From an uncultured Clostridia bacterium (GTDB lineage: Bacteria > Bacillota > Clostridia > TANB77 > CAG-508), in assembly GCA_948875265.1 (NCBI GenBank), contig CAQRYF010000035.1:1-18158 (forward strand): a stretch of DNA of 18,158 bases. The letters run 5' to 3'. Of the stretch, positions 13,446 through 18,158 are shown in pieces. The notes beneath the pieces were generated by a model. The model searched no databases, was not told the origin of the DNA, and was given only the letters and a program-made list of their open reading frames with translations. The translations under genes and the position numbers were made by a program. Each line of letters begins with the position of its first letter. Position 1 is the stretch's first letter.

Positions 13446-13473
13446 AAAAAGTCTACTCATTTTCAGAATAGAC
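13444..13473 (-). terminator. Terminator of the tRNA-Lys gene
   Basis: On the minus strand GTCTATTC (13473-13466) pairs with GAGTAGAC (13458-13451), one G-U, loop of 7, followed by seven T. It lies 4 bases after the tRNA CCA end and overlaps the stop codon of the integrase gene by two bases. Confidence 0.8.
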
Positions 13474-13477
13474 AATA

Positions 13478-13554
13478 TGGTGATCCACCTGGGAATTGAA
13501 CCCAGAACCTCCAGATTAAGAGTCTGTTGCTCTAGCCAATTGAGCTAGTGGACC
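13478..13554 (-). tRNA. tRNA-Lys (anticodon CTT)
   Basis: The minus strand folds as a cloverleaf: acceptor GGTCCAC with GTGGATC (one G-U), D arm GCTC/GAGC, anticodon loop CTCTTAA giving anticodon CTT, T arm CTGGG-TTCAATT-CCCAG, discriminator A and an encoded CCA. The top pair of the anticodon stem (A27-G43) is mismatched. It reads AAG lysine codons. A terminator follows immediately. Upstream lie a weak promoter-like TTGGTA-N16-TATATT and, farther, the strong promoter of the decayed tRNA copy. It may be element-borne (see findings). Confidence 0.92.
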
Positions 13555-13583
13555 AAATATATAATTTTAAATATACTTTTTCA

Positions 13584-13636
13584 CACTTTTGTACCAATGT
13601 ACGAAACTGGTGCAAAAGTGGTGCAAAGTGGTGCAA
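13584..13636. repeat. Inverted and direct repeats, possible integrase arm-type sites
   Basis: TGGTGCAA occurs three times in direct orientation (13608-13615, 13619-13626, 13629-13636), the last two inside exact 10-bp tandem copies AGTGGTGCAA. An inverted relative, TTGTACCA, is at 13589-13596; CACTTTTGTACCA (13584-13596) mirrors TGGTGCAAAAGTG (13608-13620) with one mismatch. Short repeats of this kind beside an integrase gene and a tRNA fit arm-type binding sites. The left member overlaps the possible -35 of the tRNA-Lys gene. Confidence 0.55.
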
Positions 13637-13681
13637 GCCACTAATTTATATTATTTTTCCAATTCCTTAAAGGCTTAGAAA

Positions 13682-13763
13682 CAAAAGGAGTTGAACTACT
13701 ATCTTATAGGTAACGTACGAACTGATTAAGAGTCCGCTGCTCTACCAACTGAGCTAATAACCC
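13682..13763 (-). pseudogene. Decayed tRNA-Lys (CTT) copy
   Basis: From 13763 the minus strand gives a good 5' half: GGGTTAT, TA, D arm GCTC/GAGC, GCGGA, loop CTCTTAA (anticodon CTT), then TCAGT, where the anticodon stem has one mismatch. After about 13721 the T arm and acceptor cannot be formed: the only T-loop-like string (TTCAACT) lies some 15 bases too far and its flanks do not pair, and no ATAACCC appears. It is therefore a broken tRNA-Lys whose 3' half was lost or replaced. Confidence 0.75.
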
Positions 13764-13792
13764 ATATTTATAATTTGTTTGAAACTTTTTTT

Positions 13793-13821
13793 ATTATAGT
13801 ACCTTTTTTATTTAATGTCAA
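13793..13821 (-). promoter_or_regulatory. Full-consensus promoter upstream of the decayed tRNA
   Basis: On the minus strand TTGACA (13821-13816), 17 bases, TATAAT (13798-13793): a perfect sigma-A promoter. The predicted start is about 20-25 bases before the decayed tRNA and transcription would continue to the intact tRNA-Lys and its terminator. This strength is typical of stable RNA genes. Confidence 0.8.
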
Positions 13822-13834
13822 TAGTTTATGAATC

Positions 13835-13870
13835 AAAAAATCCCTAGATTTACATCTTAAGGGATTTTTT
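13835..13870. terminator. Terminator after the VanW gene
   Basis: AAAAAATCCCT (13835-13845) and AGGGATTTTTT (13860-13870) are perfect inverted copies around a 14-base loop, with T runs on either strand. It begins 4 bases after the stop of the minus-strand gene and lies just upstream of the tRNA promoter. Confidence 0.88.
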
Positions 13871-13874
13871 TAAT

Positions 13875-15740
13875 TTATTCTGTTGTTTGTGTTTCTTGTT
13901 CTGCTGGTGGTGTGTCTACAGGAGTTGTTGGTTCTATTGGCTCTACAGGTATTGTTGGCTCTGTTGGAGTAACTGGAGTCGTTGGTTCTGTTGGTGTTGT
14001 TGATGGAGCTGTTGATGCTCCTTTTGTTCCTTTTAAAATAATTCTTGTCATTGCATCATATGTATCCTTTGAAAGTACTTTTGTTGATATTACTTTTCCA
14101 TTTAAACTCTTTGTTATATATGTTTCAGTCTTTAATCCATTTGCACCTTTTTGTTTTACTTTTTCTGTTCCTAAAGCAATTTTTCCATCTTCTATATATT
14201 TAGTACTAAAAGGAATTGAAGCTACTGTTTTTGTACTAAAACTAAATGTATATTCATTTTCTTCCTTAATTCCATAAATAGATACTGTTGCAATTCCATT
14301 TTGTGCACTTGCTAATATTCTTACAGGATATTGTCTTGTATTCTTAAATTTAAAATCTATTGCTCCATAAACTACAGTTGCATCTCTCCCTGCTGGTACA
14401 TATGACGTTACAAATTGATGATTTCTTCTTTCTACTATTTCCAAATTTGCCATTAATACTGCATTATATAATGTTGATGAAATCTGACAAATTCCTCCAC
14501 CTATTCCATCTACAACTTCTCCAGCCTCATATACTTTAGCATTTCTATATCCAGCTGCAGCTGTTCTTGCTCCTAATGTTTTATTATATGAGAATGTCTC
14601 TCCTGCTAAAACTACTTTTCCATTTATTTTTTGACAAGCAATTCTCAAGTTAGTAGTCCTATCAATATCTCCAGCATCATATCTTGTTGTAAATGTTGCA
14701 AGTTTATCTGGAAATGCCTCTGATCCAATATCATTCATTGTTACTTTTGGTTTTGTTATAATAAGTTTTATAATATATTCTTCTTTATCTTCTTCTAATA
14801 TAGCTCTTGCTTCTTCTACATTAAAATCTACCCCTTCTACTTCAGGATAAATTGTAAATGGGTCTTTAGTATAATATGCATCTTTTACTTCTCTATATAT
14901 TTCTTCGTGAATTCTATCTATATTTATTTCTTCTGGTTTTTTATCTATAACTGGTATTTGAATATAATCTTCATTTGCATTTATATTTTTTAATTTTTCT
15001 TTTACTTTATTTAATAAAGATTCTGTGTCTACATATATTCCCTCTTTACCCTTTGTTATTATTAAATTATCCTCCTCTATAGAATAACTAGATTCTATAA
15101 CAACTCCTGGTAAATTAATACTTATATCATTTATTGTTTGTTTAGTTACATCTTCATTTAATGACATATTTACATCTATATTTTTCTTCCCTATCAATGT
15201 AAATAAAATATTATAATTATTTATAAATATATTACTTCCTCTTCCTACTTTGTCAGCTTCATTTATAGCTTTTTCTATGTCATAATTCACTTCCATTAAT
15301 GTTGGATTTAATGTTGTTTCATATTCTTCATATTTAATAGATACTTCTTTTTCTATTTTCTCATTATATACATTTTCTATTTTTGCTTTTGCTTCTTCTT
15401 TAGATAATCCTGAAACATCTATTCCAGATATAGAAACTCCACTTATAATATTCTGATTATTTATATTTAAAAAAGCAAAAATGGTAGATATAAAAAGAAG
15501 TATTACAATTATTACACTAGTAATAATAACTGGAATTACCCATTTTCTTTTTTCCTTTTCTTCATCCATTTCTTTTATTTCTTTTTCTATCTTTTTCTGT
15601 TTTTTATCCACTTTTTTGAATTCTTTACCTTCTTGTTTTAGGTCTTTTCCCTTATTTTCTCTAATATTTTTTTCAGAATCTTCTTTTGACTTATCCATAT
15701 TTTCATCCTCCAGATTCTCTTTAATAGAAACGTCTTTCAT
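13875..15740 (-). CDS. Membrane-anchored VanW/G5 cell-wall protein
   Basis: 621 residues. A highly charged cytoplasmic N-terminus (1-66) precedes one membrane helix (67-92). The outer part has two peptidoglycan-binding-4-like segments (about 100-330), a VanW domain (about 350-480, with signature GGGICQISSTLYN at 414-426 and SYVPAGRDATV), a G5 domain (about 500-572) and a Pro/Thr/Glu-rich tail with PTEPTTPV-type repeats (580-610). This layout is common in Clostridia (YoaR-like) and points to binding or shaping of the cell wall; the VanW chemistry is not established. An alternative start at M15 (15698) has the better Shine-Dalgarno (GGAGG, 8 bases) than M1 (GGGG). Monocistronic, with a strong terminator. 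Confidence 0.92.
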   Translation of the reverse strand: MKDVSIKENLEDENMDKSKEDSEKNIRENKGKDLKQEGKEFKKVDKKQKKIEKEIKEMDEEKEKRKWVIPVIITSVIIVILLFISTIFAFLNINNQNIISGVSISGIDVSGLSKEEAKAKIENVYNEKIEKEVSIKYEEYETTLNPTLMEVNYDIEKAINEADKVGRGSNIFINNYNILFTLIGKKNIDVNMSLNEDVTKQTINDISINLPGVVIESSYSIEEDNLIITKGKEGIYVDTESLLNKVKEKLKNINANEDYIQIPVIDKKPEEINIDRIHEEIYREVKDAYYTKDPFTIYPEVEGVDFNVEEARAILEEDKEEYIIKLIITKPKVTMNDIGSEAFPDKLATFTTRYDAGDIDRTTNLRIACQKINGKVVLAGETFSYNKTLGARTAAAGYRNAKVYEAGEVVDGIGGGICQISSTLYNAVLMANLEIVERRNHQFVTSYVPAGRDATVVYGAIDFKFKNTRQYPVRILASAQNGIATVSIYGIKEENEYTFSFSTKTVASIPFSTKYIEDGKIALGTEKVKQKGANGLKTETYITKSLNGKVISTKVLSKDTYDAMTRIILKGTKGASTAPSTTPTEPTTPVTPTEPTIPVEPIEPTTPVDTPPAEQETQTTE

Positions 15741-15819
15741 AAAAAATTTCCCCTTTTTATTATACTAATTAAATAGTATCACAAAGTTGTTTTTTTGACA
15801 AGATTTTTAAAATTTTTTT

Positions 15820-15856
15820 AAATATCATATTATTACTATTAAATAATATGATATTT
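15820..15856. repeat. Perfect 15-bp inverted repeat between divergent genes
   Basis: AAATATCATATTATT (15820-15834) and AATAATATGATATTT (15842-15856) are exact inverted copies with a 7-base loop. They lie between the VanW gene and the CBM gene, upstream of both promoters. There is no T run, so it is an operator or cruciform candidate rather than a terminator. Confidence 0.5.
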
Positions 15857-15935
15857 AATCTTTATTATTACTTCTCATTATATTAAGAAAAAACACAATA
15901 TTCTAAAACTTTTTCCAATTTTTTTTCGAAAATAC

Positions 15936-15964
15936 TTGAACATTGTAGAATTTAATATTATAAT
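15936..15964 (+). promoter_or_regulatory. Sigma-A promoter of the CBM gene
   Basis: TTGAAC (15936-15941), 17 bases, TATAAT (15959-15964). The start codon is 36 bases downstream. Confidence 0.8.
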
Positions 15965-15999
15965 GTTTCTAGCAAAAGATAAATAAGGAGAGAAATTAA

Positions 16000-16467
16000 A
16001 TGGAGCTAACAAAAAATATCTTTTTTAATACTGATAAATTAGTTGAAAATAGTAAGGTAAAAATATCATACACAGGTATGCTTTTTCAAGATGCTTCTAA
16101 TGAGGAAGTGTCTATTCATTATGGCTTTGGTTTAAATTGGGATAATATTAATGATATACAAATGGAAAAAACAGAACTAGGATATCAAGCTGAAATAGAA
16201 CTATTGCAGGGTGAAACTTTTAATTTTTGTTTTAAAAACGGTAATGACGTTTGGGATAATAACAATGGTACAAATTATATTTTCCCATTAGAAAAAGTTC
16301 AAACTGAATTATTAGTTTTAGATGATGAACCTGTATCTTTAGGTTCTGCTAGAAAATTAAGAAGGTCATATTTGTGGAGTAAAAAAGTACGTTTAGCTGT
16401 TTATAAAATCATAACATATCTTCCAAAAATAATTTCTGGAAATTATAGAAGAAAAGTAACTGATTAA
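16000..16467 (+). CDS. Stand-alone starch/glycogen-binding (CBM25/53-like) protein
   Basis: 155 residues, start supported by AAGGAGAG about 8 bases upstream. Residues about 18-95 match the CBM25/CBM53 pattern: VKISYTGMLF, SIHYGFGLNWDNI (W47), GYQAEIEL, TFNFCFKNGNDVWDNNNGTNY (W85). The remainder (about 110-155) is basic and helical (ARKLRRSYLWSKKVRLAVYKIITYL). There is no signal peptide and no catalytic domain, so it probably acts inside the cell, perhaps on storage polysaccharide (granulose-type) or as a targeting factor for an enzyme encoded elsewhere. No neighbouring gene is in the same operon. Confidence 0.85.
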   Translation: MELTKNIFFNTDKLVENSKVKISYTGMLFQDASNEEVSIHYGFGLNWDNINDIQMEKTELGYQAEIELLQGETFNFCFKNGNDVWDNNNGTNYIFPLEKVQTELLVLDDEPVSLGSARKLRRSYLWSKKVRLAVYKIITYLPKIISGNYRRKVTD

Positions 16468-16496
16468 TAATGTTAATTATTGGTTTTGTATAAATT

Positions 16497-16523
16497 AAAG
16501 CGACTAAAAATAGTCGCTTTTTT
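16497..16523 (+). terminator. Rho-independent terminator of the CBM gene
   Basis: AAAGCGACTA (16497-16506), loop AAAA, TAGTCGCTTT (16511-16520), then TTT. It is perfect over 10 pairs. The next gene ends at 16532 on the other strand and may share the hairpin, but T-richness on that side is poor. Confidence 0.9.
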
Positions 16524-16531
16524 GTGTTAAA

Positions 16532-17263
16532 TTAAATTATCACCCAACCACCATTAATAGATATTATTTGACCAGTTGTAAAATTATCTTCAATTAACCA
16601 TTTTACACATTTTGCAATATCTTCTGTTTTACCTATTTTTCCTAGTGGTATATCATTTTTTATTATATCTACATCTTCTTCTTTTATATCATTATTCATT
16701 TCTGTATCAATAATTCCTGGCGCTATTGCATTTATTCTTATGTTAGAAGGTCCTAATTCTTTAGCTAAAGCCTTTGTCATACCATTAATTCCTGCTTTTG
16801 CAGTTGAATAGTGTACTTCACAAGAACTTCCAACTAATCCCCAAATAGAAGAGATATTAATAATGCATCCATTTTTATTATGTATCATATTTTTTAATAC
16901 TTCTTGACTCATTATAAATACTGAATTCAAATTTGTATTTATCATTTTATTCCATTCAATATCAGTTATTTGTGTGAATTCCTTAAATTCGGCAATACCT
17001 GCATTATTTATTAATATATCTATTTTCCCATATTTCTTTAATGTATATTCTACTAATTCATGAGCTTGTTCTCTTTTTGAAACATCTGCTTTAAAAATAT
17101 CTATATCAATATTTTCTCTTTTCAATTCCTTTTTTAACTCTTCTGCCTTTTGTTCGGATTTATTATAATTTGCTATAACATGTATTCCTTCTTTAGCAAG
17201 TGTTTTTGCAATTTCTCTTCCAATTCCTCTAGAAGCTCCTGTTACTATTGCAATCTTCTTCAT
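16532..17263 (-). CDS. ymfI: Elongation factor P 5-aminopentanone reductase (SDR family, YmfI-like)
   Basis: 243 residues. Rossmann-fold short-chain dehydrogenase: TGASRGIG at 8-15 for NADP(H), NNAG at 86-89, N111, and catalytic S139-Y152-K156. The stretch SSIWGLVGSSCEVHYSTAKAG is the feature that separates the YmfI group from ordinary FabG: B. subtilis YmfI, which reduces the 5-aminopentanone group on EF-P to give 5-aminopentanol, has the same IWG...SCEV phrase. A role in EF-P modification, hence translation of polyproline, follows from that. No EF-P gene is nearby. The start has GGAG 11 bases upstream. A generic 3-oxoacyl-ACP reductase is the alternative, less likely since no fatty-acid genes flank it. 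Confidence 0.88.
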   Translation of the reverse strand: MKKIAIVTGASRGIGREIAKTLAKEGIHVIANYNKSEQKAEELKKELKRENIDIDIFKADVSKREQAHELVEYTLKKYGKIDILINNAGIAEFKEFTQITDIEWNKMINTNLNSVFIMSQEVLKNMIHNKNGCIINISSIWGLVGSSCEVHYSTAKAGINGMTKALAKELGPSNIRINAIAPGIIDTEMNNDIKEEDVDIIKNDIPLGKIGKTEDIAKCVKWLIEDNFTTGQIISINGGWVII

Positions 17264-17422
17264 ATTAGATTTTTCTCCTTTTCTATATATTACTTAGTAA
17301 TTATATTTCTATGTTTATAATTTATATAAATATTATAATAAGTTTATGCCTATATTTCAATAGTTTTAAATCAAATTATATTTAGTTTATGATATATATT
17401 AATTTTATTGATATAAAACAGA

Positions 17423-17686
17423 TTATAATTTTTCTATATTGTTAACGCATTTCTTACAAATTAACTTTTCCTTAAACTCCATTAAATCTTCCTTATTTCC
17501 ACAAAGTATGCAATTTGGCTCAAACTTTTCTAAAAGAATAACATTATTTTTTACATATATTTTTATTTTTTCTTTTTCAACTATCTTAAACATAGCTCGT
17601 ATTTCTTTTGGAACAACAATTCTTCCTAAACTATCAACATACCTAATAATTCCTGTGCTTTTTTTGTCTTTTTTATACTTTTCCAT
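17423..17686 (-). CDS. AbrB/SpoVT-type transition-state regulator with Cys4 tail
   Basis: 87 residues. Residues about 9-54 are the swapped-hairpin AbrB DNA-binding domain (STGIIRYVDSLGRIVVPKEIRAMFKI, then KIKIYVKNNVILLEKFEP). The tail carries C59-x2-C62 and C77-x2-C80, a probable zinc ribbon, as is usual in clostridial AbrB proteins. AAAGGAGG lies 8 bases before the ATG. Proteins of this family repress stationary-phase and sporulation genes. It is divergent from the Xre-type gene and an inverted repeat lies between them. Confidence 0.92.
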   Translation of the reverse strand: MEKYKKDKKSTGIIRYVDSLGRIVVPKEIRAMFKIVEKEKIKIYVKNNVILLEKFEPNCILCGNKEDLMEFKEKLICKKCVNNIEKL

Positions 17687-17716
17687 ATAAAATTCCTCCT
17701 TTAAAATTTCATTTTT

Positions 17717-17746
17717 TTGAGTTTTTAGTATACTCCCTACTAAAAT
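17717..17746 (+). promoter_or_regulatory. Promoter of the Xre-type gene with inverted repeat in the spacer
   Basis: TTGAGT (17717-17722), 18 bases, TAAAAT (17741-17746). The inverted repeat TTTTAGTA/TACTAAAA (17723-17730, 17738-17745) fills the spacer and overlaps the -10, the position of a repressor operator. Either AbrB or the Xre protein could bind. Confidence 0.45.
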
Positions 17747-17799
17747 ATATCATAATAATTATTATAAAATCAATTAAAATAATATTATTGAGGTATAAA

Positions 17800-18039
17800 A
17801 TGAAAAAATTTAGAGGTAAAAGTAATGCTTATGGTGCTTTAATTGAGTATTCTAGGAAGAAAATTGGATATTCAAGAGCAGACTTATCAAGAGAATTAGA
17901 TTTAATTGGTATTCCTATTTCAGGAGATGAACTTTATAAAATAGAAAAACAATTAATGATTCTAAAAGATTTTGAGTTTATGGCAATTTGCTTAATTTTA
18001 GGAATTGACTTTGATAGCTTAAAGAAAGTAATGGAATGA
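17800..18039 (+). CDS. Small Xre-family HTH regulator
   Basis: 79 residues from ATG at 17800; GAGGT at 17790-17794 is 5 bases upstream, which excludes the TTG reading at 17788 that would lie on the ribosome site. YGALIEYSRKKIGYSRADLSRELDLIGIPISGDELYKIEKQLMILKDFEFMAICLILGI is an Xre/Cro helix-turn-helix, nearly the whole protein, with no sensor domain. It is divergent from AbrB and followed by a clear terminator, so it is monocistronic and possibly self-regulated. Confidence 0.88.
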   Translation: MKKFRGKSNAYGALIEYSRKKIGYSRADLSRELDLIGIPISGDELYKIEKQLMILKDFEFMAICLILGIDFDSLKKVME

Positions 18040-18041
18040 TA

Positions 18042-18082
18042 AAAGTAGATTATTTAATTAAAATAACCTACTTTATTTTTTT
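18042..18082 (+). terminator. Rho-independent terminator of the Xre-type gene
   Basis: AAAGTAG (18042-18048) pairs with CTACTTT (18068-18074); beyond one mismatch TTATT pairs with AATAA. A run of T follows (18076-18082). Nothing further is seen to the end of the window. Confidence 0.85.
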
Positions 18083-18158
18083 AATCTATTTTTTTGCTTT
18101 TTTCAAATTCCTTTTTTGATCTAATATATCATTTATTATATATAATGTATTAAAAATA

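Noticed and set aside
13682..13763. Second functional tRNA-Lys gene
   Set aside because: No T arm or 3' acceptor strand can be formed at the right distance, and the anticodon stem has a G-A mismatch.
13912..14277. 121-codon plus-strand frame antisense to the VanW gene
   Set aside because: It mirrors the Pro/Thr-rich repeats of the real gene and has no ribosome site.
1..18158. CRISPR array, rRNA genes or insertion sequences
   Set aside because: I saw no regularly spaced repeats of 25-40 bases, no rRNA sequence and no transposase. The short inverted repeats noted are not tied to a transposase gene.

Overview
The window looks like chromosome of a low-GC, spore-forming-type Firmicute of class Clostridia. 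Base composition is strongly AT-rich (I counted 28 G+C in 120 bases at 5041-5160). It carries ECF sigma factors with membrane anti-sigma factors, a Spo0A-like response regulator, a VanW/G5 wall protein, an EF-P modification reductase of the YmfI type and an AbrB protein with a zinc-type Cys tail. Genus cannot be fixed from the sequence alone.

Layout. 1-1262: a promoter with two overlapping small genes of unknown function, facing a small protein with two ribbon-helix-helix-like segments across a shared terminator. 1467-3622 (minus): an operon of ECF sigma, zinc-finger anti-sigma with an exported sensor domain, and a Spo0A-like response regulator. 3839-4497: a higher-GC gene for a small exported protein, bracketed by a perfect 14-bp inverted repeat. 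4847-8318 (minus): two tandem, clearly paralogous ECF sigma/membrane-partner operons, each with its own terminator. 8481-9236 (minus): a UPF0489 protein.

9698-13763 is an integrative-element module: leader ORF, sigma region 4-like gene with an intrinsic-terminator hairpin inside its coding sequence, a small protein that may be a detached sigma region 2, small genes, excisionase, tyrosine integrase, then an intact tRNA-Lys(CTT), short direct repeats and a decayed tRNA-Lys(CTT) that still has a consensus promoter. The order sigma-like, small helical protein, xis, int recalls Tn916-type modules. No conjugation genes are in the window and the left end of the element could not be placed.

13875-18158: VanW/G5 cell-wall protein (minus), stand-alone starch/glycogen-binding CBM protein (plus), EF-P 5-aminopentanone reductase (minus), AbrB (minus) and a divergent Xre-type regulator (plus).

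How it fits together: the left half senses the envelope and relays to transcription through three ECF switches, one tied to a Spo0A-type regulator; the centre is an element whose control genes are themselves sigma-like; the right half is ordinary chromosome. The least familiar points are the intragenic terminator in the split-sigma module, the ECF/Spo0A-like operon, the paralogous sensor pair, and the spare-plus-decayed tRNA-Lys arrangement beside the integrase.
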